Of a DNA stretch of 64,000 nucleotides, positions 51,301-60,581 are shown in pieces. The notes beneath the pieces were generated by a model. That model was given only the letters and a program-made list of their open reading frames with translations, was not told where the DNA came from and ran no database searches. Made by a program: the position numbers and the translations under genes. Source of the DNA: Mactromeris polynyma. Its lineage: Eukaryota; Mollusca; Bivalvia; Venerida; Mactridae. How positions within the stretch are numbered: position 1 is the stretch's first letter; the number at the start of each line of letters is the position of its first letter. The stretch is taken from assembly GCA_032209605.1 (NCBI GenBank), contig JASFXZ010000016.1, positions 11,594,001 through 11,658,000 on the forward strand. The letters are read 5' to 3'.

Positions 51301-54300
51301 ATACAAATATATCAGTTGATGATTCGTAAAAGTGAAAATGATTGAAGAAATTAAAGTTTACTCATTTGAATGGTAACTATTATTTATCTTTGAACTTAAT
51401 GCATTATGTTCATGTTTTCAATCTACTGTAAGTTTGTTCATCTTCGTACATATTCATTTTATAATGTTTAACGCCATTGTTCAACATAAATTTCACTCGA
51501 ACTAATCAAATGCCCTGGTATTTATTATCAACCAGTTCAACTTGCTTTAACCACTTGGATCACAGATTGAGGGCAAAATACTGCAAGCATGTGTCACATA
51601 AGACCTTATCCACAAGAGAATCGAACCCTGGTATACAATATGATAGCTAAGCGATCAACCAATTGAGTTAACATGCCGGGCGGATCTTTGTTCAGTCATC
51701 TAAAATAATTATATCGGATAACGTCTATCACTCAGTACTTTATAGGACTAGGATTATCAAAAGTCATTACATATTAGATGATACGTGTTTCAAAAAAACA
51801 ATATGCGACAGCTGTTACAGCGGAACGCATTCAATACAGAAACATTGTAGCTTTTTCTGTAGATTTGTTATCATATTTTCCAATTATATTGCACGAATTT
51901 CCATTGTTTACAACTCGAATTGAACGTGTGTGTCAATACTAGGATAGTATTTACATAATATGCAGATACACGCATGCTTGTATGACTTTTTGTATGGAAT
52001 TTTGGTAGGTAGGCTACTTAGTATTATAGTACAGACATTCATATGATATGACACATACCAATTGGCATATACATAGTACTTCCAGAGCAATATCAATAAA
52101 GCTTTGATCTGTTCATTTCCAGGTTGATTCGTGATTTCATTTCGTTCATATTAAAACATTAAATTTAATGATTTTCGTGAAATGCACCAATTTACGAGAA
52201 ATCCCATTCTCCGGATTGCCGGTCCGTTATGCTAACCACTACACCATAGCGACTTAGCGTCATTTTCGTGTAAATTTAACTTATAAAGTAAGATAATGTT
52301 AACTACACTCTTTCACACATATAATATGAACATTATAGCTACTAATAAAATGCATAAATTATCACCCACATCTCATGACTTTATCAATTTACATTGATGT
52401 CTGTGGACATTGTTTTATGCATTATGTCAAACACAAGCAATCGATTTGTTACATATTACACGATCAGTATTTAATTCCGTCTGAGTTTGAGACTCTATAA
52501 ATAAAACCAAGTATACAACCAAATATAAACTTACCTAAATAATTCTATTCCGTTCGTTATGTTTCCGTGGTTGTCGACAGTAAATACGCATTTCCGTTGA
52601 AAAGCTATATTCATCATCTTCAGTATTATCTTTCCTTTTGTGTTATTGACAAGATAACATGTTACTGTTTTACCCGAATATAGTCGTCCTGGACTGCGAT
52701 TTAATTTCTGTAATGTAATATATTTCATGAAAATTTAATGCACAATATAGACAACATAATTGATACACTTATTTAAAGGAAATTATCATTGGAAATCATT
52801 TAATATAAAACTGACTAACATTACTATAAATACGCATGGTTTGTAATGATACAGTGTATAAAATATATTAACATTCATACTTCGCATACCTAATTCATAG
52901 CTTCCATTTCACATTCAACTTCCTTTATATTATAAATATCAAGTAAATGATTCTTATTTTTGTCTGACATTAACCTGCTTACACTGTATCGTGTAATTGA
53001 TTCAATGTCTATTACATTAACATACCTTTTTATAATACTATAAGCGGCGTTAGCTTTGTTTACACTTACTTATTTCATATCGATTTTGAAAGTTATTACA
53101 ACTGACATAAGGGTAGGATTAAATGACAATAGGGAAAGCCGCATTCATACGACAATGCCTCACTACACTGATTACCAGGGCATCATCAGCATACGACACA
53201 GTAGAAGTTGAGGAGGTGTAAGAGCAAACATCTATGGGGATGTTGAAATGAGGAATTGTCGACCTAATTATCAAAAGATAGAGAATAAGTTGCTGCAGGG
53301 AACGCCACATACAAAAGACAGTGCCTCTCCACACATACCTTTTGGAAAGCAACCATCCATGAAAAATAAGGCATTTGAGGAGGCTCAAAGGTACATACGT
53401 AGTGGGACATGGGCAAAACGGAATGGCCTGGTCGACCATAAGGGATATATATGAGAATCAAGGAGGACAGACAGAAACATGAACTGATTAGTGAACAACA
53501 ATAAATCACTCTCTTGCTACCCCAGTAACGAACGTTCGTGCCAAATTGAGGGATTTTGGATTTATCGGATTAACCTCGATCACAAGGGATTCGAAACCTT
53601 GACTGTCAAGTTAGGATTTAGGCGCTCTATCACAAGAACACTGCGCCTCCCATTTGCTTCTTCCATCGTATTACAATATTCATTTGTTATACGAATAATC
53701 GATTGTCATTTAAGTTACTTGGTTTTATTATTCGGCTTCCAATGTTTTATGGATTGTTGTTTTCCCGGAGGTCTGTGTGGGGAGGCACACTGTTATGCAT
53801 GTGGCGTTCCCTGTAGCTACTTATTCTCTCTCTTTCCAAGTATTATGTACGAAAAGATGTTGCTTAATACATAAGTATCGATCAGTATCTTTAAATTGAT
53901 GTGTTTGTTTTTACAACAAGCATACCGAGGGTTCATCGCAAGACTATCCTAACTCCTATGTATTTATGTAGGAGTTAGAATAGTCTTGCATTGAACTCTC
54001 GATACATATAAACTTTCTTAACATCGTTAAAATAAGTTAACATCATATTTAAAATCACATGTAAAAGGTTGCTTTGATTTAAAGTGTTTATATGAGTTTT
54101 CATTGAAGTTTTCCTTTTTCATCAATAATGTTGTGAACACTTAATTACGTCCGTTCTTATGAATACGAAGCGCATATTTCAGGAATCAATTGTGATCTAA
54201 ATAGTTATTTAAAAGACATCGACATCTTTCCGAACTAGTGTACATTACTGTATCTACATGGACCTTAACATTTCCCAAACCTGACTCAAATAAATTGTCA

Positions 54301-57300
54301 TGAAGCCAATGTGTTTCACATAACTTGATAAAATGCGACATGCATAAAGAATTTGAACGAACAATTCATTTCAAATTATATATATATGTCAGCAATTTGC
54401 TTCTTAGGATAAAAATGATGCATAGAGTAGACTTGATAATAATTACCAACAATATACATGTATTAGCGTTTTATCGCAGATACTGGTGTAAAATTAAAAA
54501 CATTTTGACAGCGTGTACGAATTAATTTCATACCTGATTTAACATCGCGATATTTAGCGTAATATTGTTGTCTCAGATATCAAACCTGATTTTACAATAT
54601 ACCATAAAGTTACTTACCGACTGAGTCCCTTTAGGGAATGCAAATGTCAGCTCAATCTTACGTTGTCCGTCGTTTGTACTAAATGTACCATTAGGCTGAT
54701 CTTAAAATATAGATGTACGATTAGGTATTAATGTAACTTAGATAAATGTATTATAATTATGGCGCAAGGAAATGTATAGCCATCAATTAATCTCCCCATG
54801 TTTGTCCTCCTTTATTTTCTAGTTGTACCTTATAGTCGGCCTGGCCATTCCTTGCACCCCTATCCCCTTATTTACCCATGAGCCTCCGCAAATGCCTTAT
54901 GTTTTACGGATGTTTTTTTATATACAATTTGAATGTAATTATCGATTAAAATGATCGAGAACATACAATTGAAAGATGATAAGTAAAGTTTATGTGTATG
55001 TACAAAAGTTAATGACAATCACTAGATCTAGTGTCTTGTTTTAGTATGTTTGGCTAAATATGATAAAAATAAGGTCATACCACCATTGATGATTCCACAT
55101 GTGCGACATGTTATCAGCCTGTTTTCGCCAAAATGTACAACGAAGTTTTCATGTCCGCAAGGTAGAATGACAGTTGGCTTAAATAAAAAAGTAGTTATCG
55201 TCCATGACCATTACTTCGATTTCCTTTATAGATATTGACGTGAGAAGTTAGAACCAAACTCGTAACATAAGTCACTTAAAGTAACATGTTATTAGGTAAA
55301 TTATTTATTAAAATAAATATGTCGTGATACGAAGACATTTAACCTGAGTTGAAGAGCATATGCTATTGGTATGAACAATACTGTATTCATCAGCGCCGGA
55401 GCGATATATCGGCAGTTTGGTACACCTGTCAGGCGACCTGGTGGGACAGAGAAAGAGCCACTTTGAGGGCTGTTTTCCATGGTTGTCTTGTTCATTATGT
55501 AAAATAGGTCCTTAAACAACAACAAAGTGAACAACTAACCACAACAATCATACAACACGTTATTCAACTAAAACATAGTCAATTTGCACTCCGGTATTCT
55601 GAGTGAAACCATTTATTCTAGGTAGTTCTTTGTCCTTAGCAACTTTGAGTAGTGAATAGTTCAATTATATTTCATCGTTGCATGAGTGTCTGAGATCAAG
55701 TCTTCCACGTGCTGTTTGCTCCAAAGAAACGAGTTCTTTATCATTGAGGCAATGTTATATATGTACATATATTTCGATAAATGTTGCTTTCACAGAACAA
55801 TATAGAACATGCATAATGGAAATACAATTTTATACAGTACATATTTCCTTTATTTGAAATGACGCATGCATAATCTGACGGTTGTTTTATCGACTATATC
55901 CTTCATATAGTGTTATCATTCGAACTATATTGTAGACTACGGTTATGTTTAAAAGGTTTGCTGTCTGTTCATATGAGATGAAATGGAAACAACTAAAAAT
56001 ATATAATGTAAATATAGAATTAGCACAAAAAAATTGATACAAAAAATGAATTAATTTCATATCGGTGAATGTACATTAAATTACTTACAAAGTTCTGTTT
56101 CATGGCATCAAGTTCTTGTTTCAACTTCGAAATTCTTCCCTACAAAATGTCTTATTTTATTCAATGTTTAATGATATTTGCTTTTTGTGATAGAAATACG
56201 TTGTGTCCCTATCTTACAAGTGAGTGTTGTATTAGTCTTTAATTTATTAAACGAGTTGAATGAAATGATATAAAGCGAATTCAAAAGGCATACATATACG
56301 CCGGTTAATGCGTACCTTCGAAAATATTTTACAAGGTCATTTTGATATACTCGTAAAGGTACTTTTAACTTTGAGATTAGTAGAGTGTGTATTGACTCGA
56401 AGGATGTAAACGGCAAACTGCATACTCAGACCATCCATCGTATTAGAAGTTGGCGATGCAATATTTATTGCATTTTTTATTCAATACATGTTATGTATTA
56501 CTTACGTCATAATTCTGTTTCGTGTCAGCAAGGTCTTTATTCAGCTTCGATATCACATTCTAGAATAAACATGTAACATTTGAAGATGTTTTACGTTCTA
56601 CATATTGATTGATATCAATTAATATTAACTCCTTGTATGATTGTACACTATTTATATCAATTACCAAAAACTACTGGTGACGAAAACGTGTGCATTGTTT
56701 TCGATATGTGAATTCTAATTCAATCTTCGGTCATTTCTCAATTGACACATATTTCATTTTTATTTAAACAGAACAGGGAAATTATGTCCGGAAATCAGCG
56801 TATTTGCAATTGGCGTTCGATGAACGGGGCACCCGATGTGCATTGGAAACATTACATTGATAAGACATTCCTGTTTACTCGACTGACAACATCGTTCACA
56901 GAGTTCAAAGAATTAAATTGCAAAAGAAGCATGAACCATCGTATCTGCAGTGGACAGAATGGGATATATTACCAAGTACTAAAGCGAAGTTTCTCGCGAG
57001 TGCGGGTATAAACAGGGTCCACATTGAACTCATTTTCAAGCGGTCAGTGGAAACAGGTGTTACTTCTGTTTTCAGAAAAATAGTTCAAGGGTCGGAAAGA
57101 TAGAGGTCAGCGTTTGTAGACATATGGAAATCGTCAATGATGATAATTAACTTTCAAATGGAATATATTCATTTCCACAACTATTACTCAACGTTGCATT
57201 AACTCTTTTTTTATTTGAGTTTAGAAAATATTTTAGTACAGTTACCTTTTGTTAAACTGTATATAGTGCGCAAATAGATTTGTTGAGGTAGATGCAGAAT

Positions 57301-60300
57301 TTGTCATTAAATATATCATTAGTTTTATATGGGTCATTACATACAGCGAAAGAGATTAACTACTGATAATCAAAATAACGATTGACGACGTCAACGTCAT
57401 AAAACACGCATAAACTTACGCAGCGCCTTTTCTTTAAAATTAAATTGTGAAAAACCTAACTCGTTGACATATCATTTTTATTTCAGTTTTCGTCTACCCA
57501 CAGTTTCAGAAAAAATATATCTAAAAATCAGGGCATGTCACCGGGCAAATTATTGAGCCAATCATCTTTTAATAGACGATCATCCTGGTGTTTTTAAATT
57601 TAAAATACGCCGACATTTAAGCGATTCCGGTGGATTTTATCGTCCGCGCGGCGGATTTTCAGCGCGCCCGCTAGGTGGCGCTGTGACGTCGCCAACTTTA
57701 TTTTTTTCGTAAAAACAAACCTTGATAACAATTTCATATTTATTGTAAAGTATTTCTACCAACTTTTATAACAATCGGTTAACTTAACGAATTTCGCCCA
57801 CAACGTGTGGAACCACCTTAAATAGAAATATATGCAACTATGTAAAATAAATGTTCTTTCCGAAATCGTACATATTTTGTGAAGTACTTCCTTCGGGCAA
57901 AAAGAGGATAAATATTTAGGTTGTCATTTGTATGTATAATTTGCATTGTAATATTGTAACATTTGTATATTTATCACATATCCATGCATTGTTCTAAGAT
58001 GCCATCAATATCATATGGCACAGTGTGCATATAATATCCAAATGAGCGGAAACAACGAAATGAAATTCATACGCTGCTTGTTTACAATTAACAAAATGAG
58101 TAATGGATTTACCACATCGCCAACTTTGTGTGTATTAAATTAGAATGCTCATGAACGTTGCAGCAAACTCAAAAATAAATACTATATCATTTACCGTTAA
58201 CATGCAAGTTATGACAAATCTACTAAGCATGTCCAGCAAAATTCTCCCAATCTACCTATCTAGTTCAGTGAGTTTATTCCATCTCAAACGATTCGTGTTT
58301 TAGGCGACATCAACATGACATCAGTGTACACACGTACTTGTAACAAGTATATTGATCATTGTTCGAGGAGGTCAGTCCTATATCAATCATAATGAACTAG
58401 ATTATGCACACTTGATAGCGGTTCGAATCAGATGGATTCACTGAATTTGATGAAATTTATTTGAGGAAAGTTTTTCCCTTATTTACGTTTTACAGTTACT
58501 CTTGCTTTTAGCGAATTGATACATTTATTTAACAAACTGGAAACTGATAACATATTCATAGATCTATGGATAAATTTAGAAATAACAAATTTGTGAATGG
58601 GGATACTTTTTAGATTAATGAGGGCAATTGAACAATGTGTGGTTACCTTATTTTATCGGGTATGTGATAAATAGAATATTAAATAAGTGTTGTTTGATAT
58701 TAAATTTATTGAACTTCTTATATAACAGGAATATGAAGCTTGACAGAAGCTCGCTTGACATCATTTTATTCAATTCGTTCAATAACTTTAATATTATACA
58801 ACACTCATTCAATATCCTCTGCATATATATCGCAGATTGTCAGTGTTCAGATATACTGCATACTTTGTTTGGTAAGATTTCTGAAAATATCAGAAGTTTC
58901 ATGATGGTCCTGTACCTTTTGTCTGTGTTAAACTGATAATATTTTTGATTGTTACATAAATCTAGGATATATGTAGGTCACATATAATATTATTACAAAG
59001 TATTGTATGAGCTAAATGCGGCTAGGCATTTTGGCTCATTTTGAGTTTTACAATATTTCAATACAAATATCGCACCACAAAATAAAATTGAAATACATCC
59101 ATAATATAGTTAAACTATCAATACTTAATATTTTATTGGTATATGAATTAACATTACTAGACATTGTAAATATGTAGCTGCTATGTAGCTATGAAAATAA
59201 TAATGAAGTGAAACAAGCTTGTTATCACCCATACCTGGTTTTCTTCTAATTGTTGTTCTAGCCCTTTAATTATCTCACGTTCCTTTTTTATGCCGATGTC
59301 TTCCTCGTCTTCTTTGTCTTAAAAGTAAATTGTGTATATCAAGAATGGTTTAGTTACAAGTTCGCTATGTATGTTAGTGAAAGTGGCATCTGTGGTCGAG
59401 TGGTAATGGTCGCTGACTTCGAATCTCTAGCCACTCACCGCTGCATGTTCGATTCCCACCCAGGATATAGAATTTATCAGGAAATCATTCAGCGGTTTTA
59501 CGGACGGTCGGTGGTTTCACGCAAGTGTCCGTCTGGTACTTTACTACTTATGTTGAATCTGGATTGTTATCGTGACTTAATGCCCCATTACAAAAAGGAT
59601 GCCAAATACCACAAAACATGTTTTATATGCTAATGATTAGATTATCGAATGATGCGACAGTATGAGAGGAAACTGTAAGTATACTTTAATATTAACAATT
59701 TATATCTTACCATCTTCTATATGACTGGCGTCTGTAAGCCTGCCAATTGGTCGTGTGTTAGACATCATACGTTTGAGAAAGTCGCTAGGTCGGAATGTGT
59801 AATCGGTAATGGCATTTTTGCAATCAATGGCTGCAATCTCGTTTTGAATTCGGGCTACTTTATGCATAGTTTCAACAGCCATTATAAAACGTTTGTGAAG
59901 CATATCTTCGTCCCTCATATTTGTAATTATTTCTTCGACTTGTGATCCAAGAGACTGTATATCTACCTTCAGTTTGTCGAGTTTATGATAATGAGCTGAT
60001 TCTCGCACTTTGACATCATCAAGAAGTTGCTGTTTTGATCCTGCTACGTATTCTACCAGTGATTTCGTAAACGATTCTATATTCGATATACAATCTTTGT
60101 TGATCGTTTCAGCAGTTTTTGTATGTTTATCAAGTGCTTCCACGCATTTAACCAGGGTGTATTCTAGACCTTGCACTTCCTCAAGCAGACGAGCAAGGTC
60201 TCCACTATTTTGAAACCGATTTGACGCTTCTATTATATATTCCCATTCACATGACTTATGACGCAGCAAAATACACTCTATGCATACGCAACTTTTGTGT

Positions 60301-60581
60301 TCAGTGCAGTATGCCTTTACTTCCTGTTGCTTATGTTCTTCGCAAGTTCCAAAGCGGATTGCACTATCTTGTATATTGTTTTCATGCCAATCCTGATGCA
60401 GCACGTGGTCCCTGCATGATTTACTTTTCAGGTGTTTGTCAAAGCATATTTGACAATTGTATAGTTCACACTGAGAGCAATATCCGTCGTGTTCCCTCTC
60501 ATTGCAGATTTCACAATTTTCTCGTTGACCGATAAATGTCCCATCATCAACTTCAAAATTGACTTTTCCGTCGACTGCCAT
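42281..60581 (-). CDS. B-box/coiled-coil protein with degenerate RING and Deltex C-terminal domain
   Basis: Twelve minus-strand exons join in one frame (550 codons plus stop): 60581-59711, 59317-59235, 56559-56506, 56139-56089, 55469-55344, 55177-55081, 54700-54618, 52707-52535, 51284-51276, 45809-45801, 44330-44313 and 42359-42281. Residues 23-59 form a type 1 B-box (Cys23, 26, 35, 38, 43, 46, His59) and 80-111 a B-box 2 (Cys80, His83, Cys92, His95, Cys100, Cys103, His108, Cys111). A coiled coil follows to about 350. A RING-like segment (ICSSTQ, LPCGH, CRTC) leads into DQPNGTF, ELTFAFPKGTQ, SPGRLYSGK, IAFQRKCVFTV and YMDRVRQQLEKRGI, the order of the Deltex C-terminal (DTC) domain of DTX E3 ligases. 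DTX enzymes join ubiquitin to ADP-ribose signalling and DTC binds ADP-ribose; a role here is inferred. The acceptor of exon 5 and the microexons are the weakest parts. Confidence 0.78.
44155..44705. repeat. Tandem duplication, copy 1 (carries exon 11)
   Basis: Aligns with 45645-46165 at an offset of about 1.48 kb: CTAAATATGCTACA, GATGAA.GCGTTATTAGAA, ACACGATG.TGTT, AATACTCTGAGACAAACA and CAACTTTATCCAGTTAATTT are shared in order. Confidence 0.85.
44313..44330 (-). CDS. Deltex-like gene exon 11: 18-nt microexon
   Basis: TTTTTTTCTTTTAG, then ATTTCAAACTTCGGACAT, then GTAAGT. In the assembled frame it codes mainly FQTSD, near the HHKTS of relatives. Could be alternative to exon 10. Confidence 0.5.
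45645..46165. repeat. Tandem duplication, copy 2 (carries exon 10)
   Basis: The partner of 44155-44705; each copy has one microexon with the same donor and a similar acceptor. Confidence 0.85.
45801..45809 (-). CDS. Deltex-like gene exon 10: 9-nt microexon (GACCAGATT)
   Basis: TTTTTATTTCAG, then nine bases, then GTAAGT. It lies in one copy of a tandem duplication whose other copy holds exon 11 at the matching place. Confidence 0.5.
46841..46976 (+). repeat. Tandem duplication of a 68-bp unit
   Basis: TACTCAGCTTGGATACAATC through ACTGCATGTGTGT is present twice back to back (46841-46908 and 46909-46976), with one visible difference. The unit is part of a minus-strand open stretch of about 85 codons whose identity I do not recognise. 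Confidence 0.9.
46995..47065 (+). repeat. Dispersed repeat core (GGGGAGGCACTG family)
   Basis: GGTCTGCGCGGGGAGGCACT then GTCTTGTGTATGTGGCGTTC. Confidence 0.75.
47066..50080. other. Intron of the Deltex-like gene; nothing further recognised
   Basis: AT-rich intron sequence between exons 9 and 10 with short non-informative frames. A tRNA-like motif in minus orientation occurs at about 48840-48900 (GATTCGAATCCCGAG on the minus strand) and may be a SINE remnant. Confidence 0.45.
50085..50275 (-). repeat. tRNA-derived SINE (nearly full)
   Basis: Minus strand: TTAACTCAGTTGATTGATTC (A box), then CTGGGTTCGATTACC (B box), and a body ending with AAGTTAGGACTGGTTGATAA. Inside an intron of the Deltex-like gene. 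Confidence 0.78.
50540..50645 (-). repeat. SINE fragment
   Basis: Minus strand: ACCAGAGTTCGAGTATCTTG (degraded B box) followed by TGGATCAGGTCTTCTATGAC, also seen in the SINE at 51475-51685. Confidence 0.65.
51276..51284 (-). CDS. Deltex-like gene exon 9: 9-nt microexon (GTCTACATC)
   Basis: TTTTGTTTCAG, then nine bases, then GTAAGT. It keeps the phase 2 frame. Confidence 0.5.
51475..51685 (-). repeat. tRNA-derived SINE
   Basis: Minus strand: GTTAACTCAATTGGTTGATC (A box), then CAGGGTTCGATTCTC (B box), TGTGGATAAGGTC, and a tail with AACTGGTTGATAAT. Confidence 0.78.
52200..52262 (-). repeat. tRNA-like remnant
   Basis: Minus strand: CGCTATGGTGTAGTGGTTAG followed by CATAACGGACCGGCAATCCG, like a tRNA 5' half with A box and anticodon arm. 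No B box follows, so it is a SINE or tRNA fragment and not a working tRNA gene. Confidence 0.5.
52535..52707 (-). CDS. Deltex-like gene exon 8: core of the Deltex C-terminal domain
   Basis: Acceptor ACATTACAG, donor GTAAGT, 173 nt, phase 0 to 2. Encodes KLNRSPGRLYSGKTVTCYLV, NNTKGKIILKMMNIAFQRKC and VFTVDNHGNITNGIELF. It matches the family pattern HP.PG..Y.G..R.AYLP.N.EG...L.LL..AF....IFTVG.S.TTG, although the usual His and some Gly are changed. Confidence 0.85.
53110..53480 (-). repeat. Dispersed repeat (GGGGAGGCACTG family), two cores
   Basis: Minus strand copies around 53140 and 53310: TGTGGAGAGGCACTGTCTTT, TGTATGTGGCGTTCCCTGCA and AATGCCTTATTTTTCATGGA. Confidence 0.75.
53560..53655 (-). 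repeat. tRNA-derived SINE head
   Basis: Minus strand: TTGTGATAGAGCGCCTAAAT (A box) and GGTTTCGAATCCCTTGTGAT (B box) at tRNA spacing. Confidence 0.7.
53730..53840 (+). repeat. Dispersed repeat (GGGGAGGCACTG family)
   Basis: AATGTTTTATGGATTGTTGT, GGAGGTCTGTGTGGGGAGGC and ATGTGGCGTTCCCTGTAGCT. Confidence 0.78.
53927..54001. repeat. Perfect-looking hairpin in an intron
   Basis: Arms 53927-53958 and 53969-54001 are inverted copies (AAGACTATCCTAACTCCTA against TAGGAGTTAGAATAGTCTT, with one or two mismatches) around a 10-base loop TGTATTTATG. The stem is about 32 bp. Confidence 0.88.
54618..54700 (-). CDS. Deltex-like gene exon 7: start of the Deltex C-terminal domain
   Basis: Acceptor TATTTTAAG, donor GTAAGT, 83 nt, phase 1 to 0. 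Encodes DQPNGTFSTNDGQRKIELTF and AFPKGTQS. QP.G.. directly after the RING, then a strand and GTQ, is the opening of the DTC domain in DTX proteins. Confidence 0.83.
54780..54915 (+). repeat. Dispersed repeat, upstream half
   Basis: AATTAATCTCCCCATGTTTG, CCTTATAGTCGGCCTGGCCA and GCCTTATGTTTTACGGATGT, the part that precedes the GGGGAGGCAC core in complete copies. The core itself is missing. Confidence 0.7.
55081..55177 (-). CDS. Deltex-like gene exon 6: degenerate RING
   Basis: Acceptor TTTTATTTAAG, donor GTATGA, 97 nt, phase 0 to 1. Encodes PTVILPCGHENFVVHFGENR then LITCRTCGIING. CGH and CRTC match the third/fourth and last RING ligand pairs; the middle CxxC is replaced (F..H) and the first pair keeps one Cys only, from exon 5. 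Confidence 0.8.
55344..55469 (-). CDS. Deltex-like gene exon 5: linker up to the first RING cysteine
   Basis: Donor GTTAAA after ACTCAG. The frame that fits the next exon reads PSKWLFLCPTRSPDRCTKLP, YRSGADEYSIVH and NSICSSTQ. The acceptor GGAAAACAG at 55470 gives phase 0 and restores one frame through the whole gene, but its pyrimidine tract is poor; an acceptor at 55511 (GTTTAAG) would need an extra exon upstream. Uncertain start. Confidence 0.55.
56089..56139 (-). CDS. Deltex-like gene exon 4: 51-nt coiled-coil exon
   Basis: Acceptor ATTTTGTAG, donor GTAAGT, phase 0 on both sides. Encodes GRISKLKQELDAMKQNF; compare SKLNKDLADTKQN in exon 3. Confidence 0.78.
56506..56559 (-). CDS. Deltex-like gene exon 3: 54-nt coiled-coil exon
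   Basis: Acceptor TTATTCTAG, donor GTAAGT, phase 0 on both sides. Encodes NVISKLNKDLADTKQNYD. It is similar in sequence and splice sites to the next exon, so the two arose by duplication. Confidence 0.78.
56740..59230. other. Intron of the Deltex-like gene, one GC-rich patch
   Basis: Contains an open plus-strand stretch at 56742-57011 (with MSGNQRICNWRSMNGAP) that I do not recognise, and a GC-rich patch at about 57625-57690 (GTCCGCGCGGCGGATTTTCA, CGCGCCCGCTAGGTGGCGCT) that stands out from the AT-rich surroundings and may be part of a mobile element. No further exon of the gene is supported here. Confidence 0.4.
59235..59317 (-). CDS. Deltex-like gene exon 2: coiled coil
   Basis: Acceptor CTTTTAAG, donor GTATGG, 83 nt, phase 1 to 0. 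Encodes DKEDEEDIGIKKEREIIKGL and EQQLEENQ, a charged heptad-like helix continuing the coiled coil. Confidence 0.82.
59385..59545 (+). repeat. tRNA-derived SINE in intron 1 of the Deltex-like gene
   Basis: GTGGTCGAGTGGTAATGGTC (A box), GCATGTTCGATTCCCACC (B box), then a body with CGGACGGTCGGTGGTTT. It lies 60-70 bp upstream, on the plus strand, of exon 2 of the minus-strand gene. Confidence 0.75.
59711..60581 (-). CDS. Deltex-like gene exon 1: two B-boxes and coiled coil
   Basis: ATG at 60581 in a favourable context (ACATGG). Open for 290 codons. Starts MAVDGKVNFEVDDGTF; B-box 1 CEICNEREHDGYCSQC, B-box 2 CEEHKQQEVKAYCTEH followed by CVCIECILLRHKSC, then a long helical region rich in E, K and L. 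There is no N-terminal RING. GTAAGA donor after GATG, phase 1. The B-box-only N-terminus is typical of the expanded TRIM-like families of bivalves. Confidence 0.92.

Noticed and set aside
55301..55534. Frame DLFYIMNKTTMEN as exon 5 of the Deltex-like gene
   Set aside because: It would end in phase 2, which does not fit the phase 0 RING exon; the other frame (PSKWLFLCP...SICSSTQ) keeps the gene open.
59721..60535. Plus-strand frames across 59721-60535
   Set aside because: Antisense shadows of the B-box exon.
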